Shown here: positions 49,298 to 60,092 of the stretch, in pieces
Position numbering within the stretch: the stretch's first letter is position 1
Layout of the letters: every line of letters begins with the position of its first letter
DNA from: Pseudomonas eucalypticola
GTDB lineage: Bacteria > Pseudomonadota > Gammaproteobacteria > Pseudomonadales > Pseudomonadaceae
DNA: 64,000 nucleotides
Direction of reading: 5' to 3'
NCBI RefSeq assembly: GCF_013374995.1
Contig: NZ_CP056030.1
Span: 806,001 to 870,000 of the forward strand
Program-made: the position numbers and the translations under genes
The notes under the pieces: generated by a model
What the model was told of the DNA's origin: nothing
Databases searched by the model: none
The model's input: only the letters and a program-made list of their open reading frames with translations

Positions 49298-50962
49298 TCA
49301 ACCGCGGTGGCGACCGCGGAAGTAGTTGATCAGGCCCTGGGTAGACGCGTCTTCGGCCGGCTCTTCGATGCCGCCGGTCAGGCGCTGGTACACGCCCTTG
49401 CCCAGTTCCTTGCCCAGCTCCACGCCCCATTGGTCGAAGGCGTTGATGCCCCACAGCACGCTCTGCACGAACACCTTGTGCTCGTACATGGCCACCAGGG
49501 CGCCCAGGCGGCGCGGGCTGATGCGCTCCACCACCAGGGTGTTGCTCGGGCGGTTGCCCGGGATGACCTTGTGCGGCGCCAGTTTCTGCACCTCGGCCTC
49601 GGACATGCCTTTTTCGCGCAGCTCGGCCTCGGCTTCGGCGCGGGTCTTGCCCAGCATCAGCGCCTGGCTCTGGGACAGGCAGTTGGCGAACAGCCACTGG
49701 TGGTGGTCCGACACCGGGTTGAAGCTGACTACCGGCACGATGAAGTCGGCCGGGATCAGTTGGGTGCCCTGGTGCAGCAGCTGGTGGTAGGCGTGCTGGC
49801 CGTTGCAACCCACGCCACCCCAGATGACCGGGCCGGTGTCGGTGGTGACCGGCGAGCCGTCCTGGCGCACGCTCTTGCCATTGGACTCCATGTCCAGTTG
49901 CTGCAGGTGCTTGGTGATGTTGCGCAGGTAGTGGTCGTACGGCAGGATCGCATGGGACTGCGAACCCCAGAAGTTGCCGTACCATACGCCCAGCAAGGCC
50001 AGCAGCACGGGCATGTTCTGTTCGAACGGCGCGGTCTGGAAATGCTGGTCCATGGTGTAGGCACCGGACAGCAGTTCCTTGAAGTTGGCGGTGCCGATGG
50101 CCAGGGCGATCGGCAGGCCGATGGCGGACCACAGCGAATAACGCCCACCTACCCAGTCCCACATCGGGAAGATGTTCTCTTCACGGATACCGAACGCCAC
50201 GGCCGCGGCGTTGTTGCTCGACACGGCGATGAAGTGGCGGTGCAGCTCGGCTTCCGTGCCGCCCTGGGCGAGGTACCAGCCGCGGGCGGCCTGGGCGTTC
50301 TTCAAGGTTTCCAGGGTGCTGAACGACTTCGACGAGACGATGAACAGCGTGGTCTCGGCGCGCAGTTTGGTGGTCAGCTCGTGGAACTCGCTACCGTCGA
50401 TGTTGGCCAGGTAGTGGCAGCGCACGCCTTTCTGGGCGTAAGGCAGCAGGGCTTCGGAGACCAGCTCAGGGCCGAGGAACGAGCCACCGATACCGATGTT
50501 CACCACGTCGGTGATGGGCTTCTCGGTGTAGCCGCGCCACAGGCCGTCGTGGATGCGCCCCACCAGTTCGGTGATCTGGTTCAGCACCTTGTGTACTTCC
50601 GGCATGATGTTGCTGCCGTTGACGTTCAGCTTGTCGCCCACCGGGCGGCGCAGGGCGGTGTGCAACGCCGGGCGGCCTTCGGAGGAGTTGAGCAGTTCGC
50701 CGGCGAACATCGACTTGATGGCGCCTTGCAGGTCAACTTCATTGGCCAGTTTGACCAGCAATTCGCGGGTCTCGGTGGTGATCAGGTTTTTCGAGTAGTC
50801 GAGGAACAGGCCGCAACCGCTCAGGGAAAATTGATGGAAGCGCTGTGGGTCGGCTGCGAAAGCCTCGCGCATGCTGAAATCCTGCATGGCCTGGCGGTGC
50901 TGGGTAAGCGCCTGCCAGGCGGGCAGAGCGGTAACGTCGTGGGGGGTGCGGTAATACGCCAT
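49298..50962 (-). CDS. pgi: Glucose-6-phosphate isomerase
   Basis: A 554-residue isomerase linking glucose-6-phosphate and fructose-6-phosphate; in pseudomonads it serves gluconeogenesis and Entner-Doudoroff recycling. ATG 50962 ([16 protein letters not shown]) is the family start, though the frame is open upstream. Signatures are [34 protein letters not shown], the catalytic Glu region [18 protein letters not shown], and the Lys in [15 protein letters not shown]. Confidence 0.97.
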   Translation of the reverse strand: MAYYRTPHDVTALPAWQALTQHRQAMQDFSMREAFAADPQRFHQFSLSGCGLFLDYSKNLITTETRELLVKLANEVDLQGAIKSMFAGELLNSSEGRPALHTALRRPVGDKLNVNGSNIMPEVHKVLNQITELVGRIHDGLWRGYTEKPITDVVNIGIGGSFLGPELVSEALLPYAQKGVRCHYLANIDGSEFHELTTKLRAETTLFIVSSKSFSTLETLKNAQAARGWYLAQGGTEAELHRHFIAVSSNNAAAVAFGIREENIFPMWDWVGGRYSLWSAIGLPIALAIGTANFKELLSGAYTMDQHFQTAPFEQNMPVLLALLGVWYGNFWGSQSHAILPYDHYLRNITKHLQQLDMESNGKSVRQDGSPVTTDTGPVIWGGVGCNGQHAYHQLLHQGTQLIPADFIVPVVSFNPVSDHHQWLFANCLSQSQALMLGKTRAEAEAELREKGMSEAEVQKLAPHKVIPGNRPSNTLVVERISPRRLGALVAMYEHKVFVQSVLWGINAFDQWGVELGKELGKGVYQRLTGGIEEPAEDASTQGLINYFRGRHRG

Positions 50963-51036
50963 CGCTGCGGGTTTCCTTGTACTTGAACAGCCTTTGGACA
51001 CGGTCGGATCCCGGCCAGTTGCATGAATGTTGCAAC

Positions 51037-51106
51037 CTGTGGGAGCTGGCTTGCCAGCGAGCTTTCGGGGCGCTGACAAAGCGCGCTGGCAAGCCAGCTG
51101 CCACAG
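51037..51106. repeat. REPIN of a second REP family, between panC and pgi
   Basis: CTGTGGGAGCTGGCTTGCCA (51037-) is mirrored by TGGCAAGCCAGCTGCCACAG (-51106) around a ~24-base loop. This is the common pseudomonad GTGGGAGC-GGCTTGCC REP type, distinct from the GACCGGGCGAAGCTCGGG type elsewhere in the window. It lies where other pseudomonads may carry panD. Confidence 0.85.
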
Positions 51107-51178
51107 TAACCCTCTATCGCCCTTCTGTCTGCGCGCTGCCCGGTACTTTTTCAGGCGCCGGGCTTTGCAGGATAGCAG

Positions 51179-52033
51179 TCAGGCGTCGAGGTTCAGGTGC
51201 AGATTGTCGATCAGCCGCGTGGTGCCCAGGTAGGCGGCGGCGATGATCACCAGGTCGCGGTCTTCGGTGGTGGCGGGGCGCAGGTTGATGCCGTGGCGCA
51301 CTTCGAAGTAGTCAGGCTTGAAACCTGCTGCTTCGATCTGTGCGCGGGCCTCGGCCAGCAGGCGTTCGTAATCACGCTCACCGCCGGTGATGGCCTGGGC
51401 CACGTGCTGCAGGGCGCGGTACAGCACGGGCGCGGCGTTGCGCTGTTCGGCGGTGAGGTAGCCATTGCGCGACGACAGCGCCAGGCCGTCCTCGGCGCGT
51501 ACCGTGGGTTCGCCGATGATCTGGATGGGCATGTTCAGGTCGCGCACCAGGGCGCGGATCACCGCCAGCTGCTGGTAGTCTTTCTGGCCGAACACGGCCA
51601 GGTCCGGCTGGACCATGTTGAACAGCTTGCTGACCACCGTGGCCACGCCTTCGAAATGCCCGGGGCGGCTGGCGCCACACAGGCCTTCGGACAGGTGCGG
51701 AACGCTGACGCGGGTTTGCACGGCCATGCCGTCGGGGTACATCTCTTGCACGGTGGGGGCGAACAGCAGGTGGCAGCCCGCCTGGATCAGCCGCTCCTGG
51801 TCGGCGGCCAGGGTGCGCGGGTATTTGTCCAGGTCTTCGCTGGGGCCAAACTGCAGCGGGTTGACGAAGATACTCGCCACCACGAAGTCGACGCGCTGGG
51901 CGGCCTTGGTGACCAGGGCGGCGTGGCCGCTGTGCAGGTTGCCCATGGTCGGCACGAAGCCGATACGCTTGCCTTCGCTGCGGGCGCGAGCCACGGCAGC
52001 GCGCAACTCCTTGACGTTTTTTACGGTGTTCAT
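51179..52033 (-). CDS. panC: Pantothenate synthetase
   Basis: A 284-residue ligase joining pantoate and beta-alanine with ATP. It has the HIGH-like nucleotide motif in [31 protein letters not shown] near 150, and the KMSKS-like [10 protein letters not shown] near 185. Its start overlaps the panB stop (ATGA), so the two are translated together. No panD gene follows; the next gene on this strand is pgi. Confidence 0.97.
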   Translation of the reverse strand: MNTVKNVKELRAAVARARSEGKRIGFVPTMGNLHSGHAALVTKAAQRVDFVVASIFVNPLQFGPSEDLDKYPRTLAADQERLIQAGCHLLFAPTVQEMYPDGMAVQTRVSVPHLSEGLCGASRPGHFEGVATVVSKLFNMVQPDLAVFGQKDYQQLAVIRALVRDLNMPIQIIGEPTVRAEDGLALSSRNGYLTAEQRNAAPVLYRALQHVAQAITGGERDYERLLAEARAQIEAAGFKPDYFEVRHGINLRPATTEDRDLVIIAAAYLGTTRLIDNLHLNLDA

Positions 52034-52830
52034 GCACTAAATCCGTGTTCGGGACCGGGGAAACTGACGTCTTTGACGCCTTTTACATAGGCTTGCAGTG
52101 CGCCTTGGATATCGGGCTGGCCGGCCAGGAAGTTCTTCACGAACTTGGCCGTGCGGCCTGTCAGCGACAGCCCGAGCATGTCGTGCAACACCAGCACCTG
52201 ACCGTCAACGCCGGCACCGGCGCCGATGCCGATGACCGGGATCTTCACCGCCTGGGTGATTTCGCTGGCCAGCTCGCTGGGGACGCACTCCAGCAGGATC
52301 ATGGCGGCACCCGCCTGTTCCAGGGCAATGGCATCGGCACGCATCTGCCGGGCCTGGGCTTCCTGGCGGCCTTGCACTTTATAGCCACCCAGCACGTTGA
52401 CGGTCTGGGGCGTCAACCCCATGTGCACGCACACCGGCACGCCGCGCTCGGCGAGCATGCGGATGGAGTCGGCCAGCCAGGCCGCGCCCTCGACCTTGAC
52501 CATGTGGGCGCCGGCCTGCATCAGTTGTGCGCTGTTGGCGAACGTCTGTTCCAGGGTGGCGCAGGCCATGAACGGCAAGTCCGCCATGATCAGCGCGCCC
52601 TTGTTGCCGCGTTTCACGCTGGCCACGTGGTAGGCCATGTCGGCGTTGGTGACGGGCAGTGTGCTGTCATGGCCCTGCAGGACCATGCCCAGCGAGTCGC
52701 CGATCAGCAGGATTTCCACACCCGCCTGGCTGGCCTCATGGGCGAACGTTGCGTCATAGCAGGTCAGCATGGCGATTTTCTCACCCTTGAGCTTGAGGCT
52801 CTGCAGGGTGGTCAGGGTGATTTGTGGCAT
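52030..52830 (-). CDS. panB: 3-methyl-2-oxobutanoate hydroxymethyltransferase
   Basis: A 266-residue TIM-barrel enzyme adding a methylene-THF-derived hydroxymethyl group to ketoisovalerate to make ketopantoate. ATG 52830 ([20 protein letters not shown]) is the family start. It has the metal-binding Asp in [28 protein letters not shown], the catalytic Glu in [10 protein letters not shown], and [20 protein letters not shown]. First gene of panBC on this strand. Confidence 0.97.
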   Translation of the reverse strand: MPQITLTTLQSLKLKGEKIAMLTCYDATFAHEASQAGVEILLIGDSLGMVLQGHDSTLPVTNADMAYHVASVKRGNKGALIMADLPFMACATLEQTFANSAQLMQAGAHMVKVEGAAWLADSIRMLAERGVPVCVHMGLTPQTVNVLGGYKVQGRQEAQARQMRADAIALEQAGAAMILLECVPSELASEITQAVKIPVIGIGAGAGVDGQVLVLHDMLGLSLTGRTAKFVKNFLAGQPDIQGALQAYVKGVKDVSFPGPEHGFSA

Positions 52831-53056
52831 CAAAAGTGTCCTCAGTCGGGCGCCGTGATTACTGCTGTCAGTAAGCGGTTCAAACACAACATCATCTAAG
52901 CGTGATGTTTTGGAAACGGCCACACAGCGGCCGCTCCGCGCCGTTTTGCTGCGTTAGTGAGCAACGGGATGCCTATAGTCGTGAGGAGGGGGCGGGAAGT
53001 CAATTGGATGTGTTACGGGGGTGTTACTGGGTGGGGCGAACGGGTGTTACCGGGGG

Positions 53057-53080
53057 GCTGCATGCGCCAGGGCATGCAGC
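53057..53080. terminator. Hairpin between folK and panB
   Basis: GCTGCATGC / GCATGCAGC, a perfect 9-bp stem with a 6-base loop, 20 bases after the folK stop. Flanking GGGG and CCCC can extend it. No T-run on the minus strand, so it may be rho-dependent or stabilising. The rest of the 269-bp gap shows no gene. Confidence 0.5.
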
Positions 53081-53099
53081 GGTCAGCCCCGATGGAGCC

Positions 53100-53579
53100 T
53101 CACGCCAACCGCTCCAGCCCCTCGAACGGACAGGCCGCCAGGAGATCGACCAGCAAGCGCCCATCTGCCAGCCGCAAGCCAGGCGGCGCCACCTCGGCCA
53201 GCGGGTACAACACGAAAGCCCGCGCCTGCATATGGTAATGCGGCACCTTTAGCCGAGGCTCATCGATGACGCGGTCGCCGAACAGCAGAACGTCGAGGTC
53301 CAGCGTGCGTGGCCCCCAGCGCTCGGCCCGCACACGCCCTTGTTCATTTTCGATGGCCTGCAGGGCGTCGAGCAACGCCAACGGCGCCAGTTCGGTTTCC
53401 AGGCGCGCTACCGCATTGGTGTAGCGCGGCTGGCCGGGTGACAGCGACTCACTGCTGTACAGCGACGACACCTGCAAGCCCTGGCTCGATGGCAACTGCG
53501 CCAGCGCTTGGATGGCCTGGCGCAGTTGCTCGGCGGGTTCGGCCAGGTTGCTGCCCAGACCGATGTACACGACTTCCAT
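53100..53579 (-). CDS. folK: HPPK, 6-hydroxymethyl-dihydropterin pyrophosphokinase
   Basis: A 159-residue folate-pathway kinase transferring pyrophosphate from ATP to 6-hydroxymethyl-dihydropterin, the step before FolP (28430-29281 here). It has YIGLGSNLAEPAEQLRQAI at the start and the signature RWGPRTLDLDVLLFGD near 88, whose two Asp bind magnesium. KVPHYHMQARAFVLYPLAEV follows. It begins 3 bases after the pcnB stop. Confidence 0.96.
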   Translation of the reverse strand: MEVVYIGLGSNLAEPAEQLRQAIQALAQLPSSQGLQVSSLYSSESLSPGQPRYTNAVARLETELAPLALLDALQAIENEQGRVRAERWGPRTLDLDVLLFGDRVIDEPRLKVPHYHMQARAFVLYPLAEVAPPGLRLADGRLLVDLLAACPFEGLERLA

Positions 53580-53582
53580 CGC

Positions 53583-54974
53583 TTATTCGCCCGAGTCTGC
53601 CGCGGCGTTACGCTTGCGCTTGGCCCCCGTGCGCTTGCGCTTGCGCGGGCCGGTGCCGGCTTCGTCCTTGCTGCCCAGGTCGCGGATCATGTCGCGACGC
53701 TCGCTGTCGTTGGCGTCCTGGTAGTCGGTCCACCATTCGCCCAGGCCGTCAGTCTGCTCGCCGGCGCTTTCACGCAGCAGCAGGAAGTCGTAGCCGGCAC
53801 GGAAGCGCGGGTTGTCCAGCAACAGGTCGGCGCGCTTGCCGCTGCGCCGTGGCAGGCGTTCCTGCATGTCCCAGATCTCGCGGATCGGGATGGTGAAACG
53901 CTTGGGGATGGCGATACGTTGACATTGCTCGGCGATCAGTTCGTGAGCGCCTTCCTGCATGGCCGGGATCGGCGGCATGCCGCGTTCCTGCAGGCGCAGC
54001 ACGCGGGCGGGCAGGGCCGGCCACAGCAGGGCAGCGAACAGGAACGCCGGGGTCACCGGCTTGCCCTGCTTGACGCGCAGGTCGGTGTTCTTCAGCGCTT
54101 CGCTGATCAGCGTGTGGGTATAGGTGGGCGAATGCTCCAGGGCTTCGGTGCTGGCCGGGAACAGTGGGTCGAACAACTGCAGGTCCACCAGCATTTCGAA
54201 GGTGTCGGCGGCGTTGCCCGAGAGGAACAGCTTCAGGCTCTCCTCGAACAGCCGGGCCGACGGGATCTCGCGCAGCATGGGCGCCAGTTCGCGGATCGGC
54301 GCGGCAGTATGCTTCTCGATGCCGAAGTCCAGCTTGGCGGCGAACCGCACGGCCCGCAGCATGCGCACTGGGTCTTCCTGATAGCGCTGCACCGGATCGC
54401 CGATCAGGCGGATCAGGCGGTTGCGGATGTCGTGCACGCCGTTGGCGTAATCGAGGATGCGCTCGCTGACAGGGTCGTAATACAAGGCGTTGATGGTGAA
54501 ATCGCGACGCTGGGCGTCCTCTTCGAGGGTGCCGTACACGTTGTCGCGCAGGATGCGACCGCTTTCGTTGCGCGACGACTGGTTGCTGTCTTCCTCTTCC
54601 TCATCCTGGGGATGATTGGCGCGGAAGGTCGCGACCTCGATGATTTCGCGGCCGAAATGGATATGCACCAGCTTGAACCGCCGGCCGATCACCCGGGCGT
54701 TGCGAAACTCCGCACGCACTTGTTCGGGGGTGGCGCTGGTGGCGACGTCGAAGTCCTTAGGGGTGATGTTGAGCAGCATGTCACGCACGCAACCGCCCAC
54801 CAGATAGGCCTGATAGCCCGCGTTCTGCAGGCGTTCGACGATGCTCACCGCATGGCGGCTGAACTGGTTGCGCTGCAGCGAGTGTTGCCCGCTATTGAGC
54901 ACTTCGGGCGTGGTGCGCAGGTGCTGCACACGACGCACGGGGGTACGGAAAGACTGGAACAGCTTCTTCAGCAT
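53583..54974 (-). CDS. pcnB: Poly(A) polymerase I
   Basis: A 463-residue nucleotidyltransferase that adds 3' poly(A) tails and marks RNA for decay. It has YLVGGCVRDMLLNITPKDFDVATSA (split here: GGCVRD, then the catalytic DFD), the RRDFTINALYYDP motif and RFAAKLDFGIE. The C-terminus is strongly basic (RKRKRTGAKRKR). ATG 54974 (MLKKLFQSFRTPVRR) matches the family; the frame is open to 55046. It follows crcZ on the same strand. The ribosome-binding site is weak. Confidence 0.93.
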   Translation of the reverse strand: MLKKLFQSFRTPVRRVQHLRTTPEVLNSGQHSLQRNQFSRHAVSIVERLQNAGYQAYLVGGCVRDMLLNITPKDFDVATSATPEQVRAEFRNARVIGRRFKLVHIHFGREIIEVATFRANHPQDEEEEDSNQSSRNESGRILRDNVYGTLEEDAQRRDFTINALYYDPVSERILDYANGVHDIRNRLIRLIGDPVQRYQEDPVRMLRAVRFAAKLDFGIEKHTAAPIRELAPMLREIPSARLFEESLKLFLSGNAADTFEMLVDLQLFDPLFPASTEALEHSPTYTHTLISEALKNTDLRVKQGKPVTPAFLFAALLWPALPARVLRLQERGMPPIPAMQEGAHELIAEQCQRIAIPKRFTIPIREIWDMQERLPRRSGKRADLLLDNPRFRAGYDFLLLRESAGEQTDGLGEWWTDYQDANDSERRDMIRDLGSKDEAGTGPRKRKRTGAKRKRNAAADSGE

Positions 54975-55114
54975 GGGATGCACTGTTTGAAGGAATGTTC
55001 GGCCATGAATGGAGAATGACCGCATGATGGGCGGGGATTCTAGCATTTAGTCGGGGGATGGTGTAGGACGCAGCGCAAGGAGGGGGACGAAACGCGAAAA
55101 ATCAGGGGGCCGGA

Positions 55115-55474
55115 AACCACAAGGGGAGCCGAAGCTCCCCCAGAATGTAGTTGCATGCTCTTCTTGTTTTTTGTTCGGGCTTCTTGTTTTTGTTAACGCC
55201 CTGCCCAGAAGGTCTTTGCCTGTGGGCTGCTCCCTAACCGGGAGTCAAGAGCAAACGGATTGCTTTGGTCGCTGTGTTGTAGTCATCCAGTGCGGGCTCT
55301 GCTTTTTAGTGCAGTTTTTGTTGTTCTCTGCCTGGCTGTGGGGCGAACCCCGCGTTACAACGCCTCTCCAAAAGAATCAGTTAGCTGCGCCTCCGCCGTG
55401 TTGTTCTTGTTATGCGTGAGCCGTTTCATCTTGTTTTTATTCTAGTGTGTCATTTGCTTATTGTTGTTCTTGTA
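55115..55474 (-). ncRNA. crcZ: CrcZ, Hfq/Crc-sequestering small RNA
   Basis: The 635-bp cbrB-pcnB gap holds no gene, but on the minus strand it carries six CA-rich motifs of the Hfq/Crc decoy type: AACAAGAACAACAATAAG, AAAAACAAGATG, AACAAGAACAACACGG, AACAACAAAAAC, AACAAAAACAAGAAG and AACAAAAAACAAGAAG. A sigma-54 promoter stands just upstream (55486-55500), and GGGGAGC-TTCG-GCTCCCC (55140-55123) closes the 3' end. Position and content match CrcZ, which titrates Hfq-Crc and relieves catabolite repression on poor carbon sources. Ends are inferred to within about 10 bases. Confidence 0.9.
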
Positions 55475-55485
55475 CCAAATACATA

Positions 55486-55500
55486 GCAGGTGCCGTGCCA
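55486..55500 (-). promoter_or_regulatory. Sigma-54 promoter of crcZ
   Basis: On the minus strand TGGCACGGCACCTGC has the GG and GC doublets 10 bases apart and a perfect TGGCACG -24 half. Transcription would start near 55474. Confidence 0.88.
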
Positions 55501-55577
55501 ACTTTTTGAAACCCCTGTAAAACAAGGGCTTGCGCTGATTTAGGGCGCTTAGCCACTACCTGATGAAGCCATCATTC

Positions 55578-55670
55578 GTTACCTTGCGACTCGGCGTTTG
55601 TTACGCCTCGCGGGTGGGGGTAACAGTTTGTCACGCGCCCCGTCTGTTACCCCGTGACAGTGGCGTAACA
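55578..55670. promoter_or_regulatory. CbrB upstream activating sites for crcZ
   Basis: GTTAC/GTAAC-type half-sites are clustered here: GTTAC 55578, TGTTAC 55599, GTAACA-N3-TGTCAC 55620-55634, TGTTAC-N3-GTGACA 55645-55659, GTAACA 55665. Two are inverted pairs with a 3-base spacer. The cluster lies 78-170 bp upstream of the crcZ -24/-12 element, the right distance for an enhancer of an NtrC-type activator, and directly after the cbrB stop. Confidence 0.75.
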
Positions 55671-55681
55671 GCTGAAACGTA

Positions 55682-57121
55682 TCAGCTTTCGCTGGTGGCC
55701 CCCGACTTGCGGCGCGGTATACCCAGGCGCTGGCGTCGTTCCCACAAACACTTGCGGCTGACGCCCAACTTGCGCGCCAGTTCGGTTTCCGTCATGTGGT
55801 CCTGATGTTCGAGCACGAAGTGCTGGAAGTAGTCTTCCAGCGACAGGTCTTCGGTGGGCTCGTGGCTGGTGCCATTGGCATTGCCGGCCGCGTTGGACGC
55901 CAGTGGGTCGAACACGTCGTCGTCCAGATCTTCCAGCTCGATGTCGATGCCCAGCAGTTCGGCGGAAATTTCCGGGCTCTCGCTGAGGATCACCGAGCGC
56001 TCCACGGCGTTTTCCAGTTCCCGTACGTTCCCGGGCCACGAATAGTGGCGAATGGCTTGTTCCGCTTCGGCGGAGAAACGCAGGTCGTTACGGCCAATGC
56101 GGGCGCTCTGGCGGGCGAGGAAGGCGTTGGCAATCTCGTTGACGTCGGCACCACGCTCGCGCAGGGCCGGCAGTTTCAGGGCGATCACATGCAAACGGTA
56201 GTAAAGGTCTTCCCGGAACTGGCCCACCTTGGCCAGGCTCTTGAGGTCCCGGTGGGTGGCGGCGATCAGGCGCACATCGACTTTTTGCGACTGCACCGAG
56301 CCTACCCGGCGGATCTCGCCTTCCTGTAGCACGCGCAACAGGCGCGCCTGGGCTTCCAGGGGCAGTTCGCCGATTTCGTCGAGGAACAGCGTGCCGCCGT
56401 CCGCCGCTTCCACCAGGCCAGCACGACCCGCGCTGGCGCCGGTGAACGCACCTTTCTCGTGGCCAAACAGCTCGGACTCGATCAGGGTTTCCGGAATGGC
56501 CGCGCAGTTGACCGAGATCATCGGCGCCTTGGCCCGGCGTGACAGATTGTGCAGGGCGCGGGCCACCAGCTCTTTACCGGTACCGGACTCGCCCTGGATC
56601 AGCACGTTGGAGTCGGTAGGCGCCACCTTGCGGATCTTGCTGTACATGTCCTGCATGGGCGGGCACGAGCCGATGATGCCGATTTCGCCATTGGCGTTCT
56701 CGGCACCGGCGGCCGCCTTGGTGCTGCCATTGGCACGTTCCGCGGGCGCCGGGGCGGTCGCGGGCGCACTTTGGCGGTCGCGCAGGATGCGCGCCACGGC
56801 CTGCAGCATTTCATCGTGGTCGAACGGTTTGGCGATGTAGTCCACCGCGCCCATTTTCATGGAGTCCACGGCCGAGCGCAGGCTGGCGTAGCTGGTCATG
56901 ATCAGCACCGGCTTGCCCTGGCCCAGCTTGATCAGCTCGGTTCCCGGGGCGCCAGGCAGGCGCAGGTCACTGACGATCAGGTCGAAGGTGGGAATTGAGA
57001 AGCGTTCCTGTGCTTCTTGCACGGAGCCGGCTTCGCTGACCTGGTACTGATTCCGTTCAAGCAGGCGGCGCAGGGCAGAACGAATAATGGTTTCGTCTTC
57101 GACGATCAGAATGTGCGGCAT
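55682..57121 (-). CDS. cbrB: Two-component response regulator CbrB (NtrC family)
   Basis: A 479-residue sigma-54 activator. The receiver domain (1-~120) has phosphoacceptor Asp52 in VSDLRLPG. The AAA+ domain has Walker [10 protein letters not shown] (near 175), the sigma-54 contact loop EKGAFTGA (near 225) and [13 protein letters not shown]. The Fis-type HTH at the end contains [18 protein letters not shown]. It activates crcZ and thereby carbon/nitrogen catabolism in pseudomonads. It follows cbrA by 22 bp. Confidence 0.96.
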   Translation of the reverse strand: MPHILIVEDETIIRSALRRLLERNQYQVSEAGSVQEAQERFSIPTFDLIVSDLRLPGAPGTELIKLGQGKPVLIMTSYASLRSAVDSMKMGAVDYIAKPFDHDEMLQAVARILRDRQSAPATAPAPAERANGSTKAAAGAENANGEIGIIGSCPPMQDMYSKIRKVAPTDSNVLIQGESGTGKELVARALHNLSRRAKAPMISVNCAAIPETLIESELFGHEKGAFTGASAGRAGLVEAADGGTLFLDEIGELPLEAQARLLRVLQEGEIRRVGSVQSQKVDVRLIAATHRDLKSLAKVGQFREDLYYRLHVIALKLPALRERGADVNEIANAFLARQSARIGRNDLRFSAEAEQAIRHYSWPGNVRELENAVERSVILSESPEISAELLGIDIELEDLDDDVFDPLASNAAGNANGTSHEPTEDLSLEDYFQHFVLEHQDHMTETELARKLGVSRKCLWERRQRLGIPRRKSGATSES

Positions 57122-57143
57122 TGATTCAATTCTCTCGACGGTC

Positions 57144-60092
57144 TCAGTTCACGGCGGACGTCGCTTCGACATGTCGCGGCAAGGTCACCCGAATACGGGT
57201 ACCGCGCTGGCTTTGAGTATCAGCCGGGCTGTCGATGGTGATCTGTCCATAATGCTCTTCAACGATGGAATAGACCAGAGCAAGCCCCAGTCCGGTTCCC
57301 TCGCCCGGATCCTTGGTGGTGAAGAAGGGTTCAAACAGGCGGTCCATGATGTTCTTGGGAATGCCGCTGCCTTCGTCCTCGACGATCAGGTCCACGGTGT
57401 GTTCGCTGGCTTCGCTCTTGACCCGCACGGCGCTGCCGGCGCTGGAGGCGTCGCGGGCGTTGGACAGCAGGTTGATCAGCACCTGGGCCAGGCGCTGCGG
57501 GTCGCCTTCCACCCAGTGATCGGGGTCGCACAGGTTGTAGAACTGCACTTCGAAATTGCGCCGGTTCAGGGCCAGCAGGCCGATGGCATCCTGGGCTACC
57601 TCCGACAGGTTCACCGGTTCATCGCTGTGCTGGTGGCTGCCGGCGTGGGCGAAGCTCATCAGCGACTGCACGATGCGTGAAACACGCTTGGTCTGTTCGA
57701 GGATCTGGCTGCTGAGCTCGGTGATTTCACCGTCTTCCTCACGCTCTTCGCGCAGGTTCTGCGCCAGGCAGGCGATGCCGGTGATCGGGTTGCCGATTTC
57801 GTGGGCCACGCCGGCCGCCAGGCGGCCGATGCTGGCCAGGCGTTCGGAGTGCACCAGCTTGTCTTCCAGCATCTGCGTGTCGGTGAGGTCTTCGACCAGC
57901 AGCACCAGGCCGCTGTTGCCGGGGGCCAGGGGCTCGTCGATGGCCGCCTTGTGCAGGTTCAGCCAGCGGGTCTGGCCGTCCAGGCCCAGGCGCTGTTTGT
58001 GCAGGTGTTCATCGGGAACGTTGATGAAGCCTTGCAGCAAACCGCGCCACGGCTCGCCAATGGTCATCAGGCGCGAGCCCACGACGCGCTGGGCAGCGAT
58101 GCCGGTCAGTTCTTCCATGGCCTTGTTCCACATCAGGATCTCCTGGTCCTTGGCCAGGGAACAGACGCCCATGGGCAGCTCTTGCAGGGTCTGGCGGTGG
58201 TAGCGGCGCAGGGCGTCCAGTTCGGCGGCCAGGCCCGTAAGGCGTGAGTGGTAGTCTTCCAGGCGGCTTTCGATGAAGTGGATGTCTTCGGTCACATAGT
58301 TTTCATTGCCGGACTTGTACGGCAGGAAGGTCTCGACCATGTCCTGGGCCACGCTGGGGCCCATCAACCCCGAGAGGTTGGCTTCGATACGGTCGCGCAG
58401 GCGGCGCAGGGCGTAGGGGCGACGCTCATCGAACGGCAGGTACAGGTCGCGCAGCGCCTGTTCCACTTCCTTTTGCGCGGCCTTTGCGCCCAGGGGCTTG
58501 GCCAGTTGGGTGGCGAATTCCTGGGGGGAGGCGGCATGCAATTCACGACGCTGGGGGCGGCGTACATTGTCCACGGCACAGGCTTCAGCCGCGCTGGCCT
58601 CCTCGGCGCTGGGGTTGCTGAACAGTGAAATCAGCGTGAACATCAGGACGTTGGCCGCCAGCGAGGCGATGGCCGCCATGTGCCAGCTGGTGTCGTCCAG
58701 CACGTAGATCATGTTCAGCAGCGGGATGTAGAACCCCTGCAGGTTGCCGATCAGCGGCAACAGCATGGTCACCATCCACACCAGGATGCCGGCCAGCAGC
58801 CCGGCGATGAAGCCCCGGCGGTTGGCGGTCGGCCAGTACAGCACCGACAGCACCCCTGGCAGGAATTGCAGGGTGGCGACGAAGGCGACGATGCCCAGGT
58901 TGGCCAGGTCCTGGGCGGTGCCCAGCAGCAGGTAGAAGGCGTAGCCGGCCATGATGATGGCCACGATCAGCCCACGCCGCGTCCACTTCAGCCAGCGGTA
59001 GATGTTGCCTTCGGCCGGTGGCTGGTACAGGGGCAGCACCAGGTGGTTGAGCGCCATGCCCGACAGCGCCAGGGTGGTGACGATGATCAGCCCGCTGGAG
59101 GCTGACAGCCCACCCACATAGGCCAGTAGCGCCAAGGCCTTGCTGTTGGCGGCGATGCCCACGCCCAGGGTGAAGTATTCCGGGCTGGTGGTGGCGCCCA
59201 GGCGCAGGCCGGCCCACAGAATGAGCGGCACCGCCAGGCTCATCAGCAGCAGGAACAACGGCAGGCCCCAGCTGGCGCTGACCAGCGAGCGCGGGTTGAG
59301 GTTTTCGGTGAAGGCCATGTGGTACATGTGCGGCATCACGATGGCCGAGGCGAAGAACACCAGCAGCAGGGTACGCCAGGGGCCTTCCTGCAGCGGGGTG
59401 TGCAAGGCGGCGAGGGCGGTCTGGTTCTGCAGCAGCCAGAGTTCCAGTTCGTGGGGGCCGTTGAACACGCCGTACAGGGCGTACAGGCCAATGCCGCCCA
59501 CGGCCACCAGCTTGATGATCGACTCGAAGGCGATGGCGAACACCAGGCCTTCATGTTTTTCGCGGGTGGCGATGTGGCGCGAACCGAAGAAAATGGTGAA
59601 CAGTGTGATCAGGGCGCAGAAGGCCAGGGCTACGCGGTTCTGTACCGGGTCGCGGGTGAGGATGCTGATGGAGTCGGCCACGGCCTGAATCTGCAGGGCC
59701 AGCAGGGGCAGCACGCCGATGAGCATGAACACGGTGGTCAGCGCGCCGGCCCAGGTGCTGCGAAAGCGGAAGGCGAACAGGTCAGCCAGGGACGACAACT
59801 GATAGGTGCGGGTGATCTTCAGTATGGGGTACAGCAGCACCGGCGCCAGCAGAAAGGCGCCGGACACCCCCAGGTAACACGCCAGGAAACCGTAGCCGTA
59901 CTGGTAAGCCAGGCCCACCGTACCGTAGAACGCCCAGGCGCTGGCGTACACGCCCAGCGACAGGGTGTAGGTGAGGGGGTGGCGAATGATTGCGCGCGGG
60001 ATCATTCCACGTTCGCTGACCCAGGCCACGCCGAACAGCACCAGCAGGTAGCAGGCGCTGATCAGGATCATCTGGGTGAGGCTAAAGCTCAT
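57144..60092 (-). CDS. cbrA: Sensor histidine kinase CbrA with SLC5/SSS transporter domain
   Basis: An approximately 982-residue membrane kinase. The first ~500 residues are a sodium/solute symporter-like domain with about 13 transmembrane helices. A STAC-type linker, a PAS domain (near 620-720), a dimerisation domain with [19 protein letters not shown] (His near 765) and an ATPase with [10 protein letters not shown] follow. It phosphorylates CbrB; histidine is linked to the transporter domain in P. fluorescens/putida. Start options are GTG 60101, ATG 60098 and ATG 60092; none has a strong ribosome-binding site. It overlaps cbrX, so translation is probably coupled. Confidence 0.94.
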   Translation of the reverse strand: MSFSLTQMILISACYLLVLFGVAWVSERGMIPRAIIRHPLTYTLSLGVYASAWAFYGTVGLAYQYGYGFLACYLGVSGAFLLAPVLLYPILKITRTYQLSSLADLFAFRFRSTWAGALTTVFMLIGVLPLLALQIQAVADSISILTRDPVQNRVALAFCALITLFTIFFGSRHIATREKHEGLVFAIAFESIIKLVAVGGIGLYALYGVFNGPHELELWLLQNQTALAALHTPLQEGPWRTLLLVFFASAIVMPHMYHMAFTENLNPRSLVSASWGLPLFLLLMSLAVPLILWAGLRLGATTSPEYFTLGVGIAANSKALALLAYVGGLSASSGLIIVTTLALSGMALNHLVLPLYQPPAEGNIYRWLKWTRRGLIVAIIMAGYAFYLLLGTAQDLANLGIVAFVATLQFLPGVLSVLYWPTANRRGFIAGLLAGILVWMVTMLLPLIGNLQGFYIPLLNMIYVLDDTSWHMAAIASLAANVLMFTLISLFSNPSAEEASAAEACAVDNVRRPQRRELHAASPQEFATQLAKPLGAKAAQKEVEQALRDLYLPFDERRPYALRRLRDRIEANLSGLMGPSVAQDMVETFLPYKSGNENYVTEDIHFIESRLEDYHSRLTGLAAELDALRRYHRQTLQELPMGVCSLAKDQEILMWNKAMEELTGIAAQRVVGSRLMTIGEPWRGLLQGFINVPDEHLHKQRLGLDGQTRWLNLHKAAIDEPLAPGNSGLVLLVEDLTDTQMLEDKLVHSERLASIGRLAAGVAHEIGNPITGIACLAQNLREEREEDGEITELSSQILEQTKRVSRIVQSLMSFAHAGSHQHSDEPVNLSEVAQDAIGLLALNRRNFEVQFYNLCDPDHWVEGDPQRLAQVLINLLSNARDASSAGSAVRVKSEASEHTVDLIVEDEGSGIPKNIMDRLFEPFFTTKDPGEGTGLGLALVYSIVEEHYGQITIDSPADTQSQRGTRIRVTLPRHVEATSAVN

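Noticed and set aside
55171..55445. Plus-strand open frames in the cbrB-pcnB gap (82 and 61 codons)
   Set aside because: They are the antisense of crcZ. The Leu/Phe/Val runs come from the complement of the CA-rich motifs.
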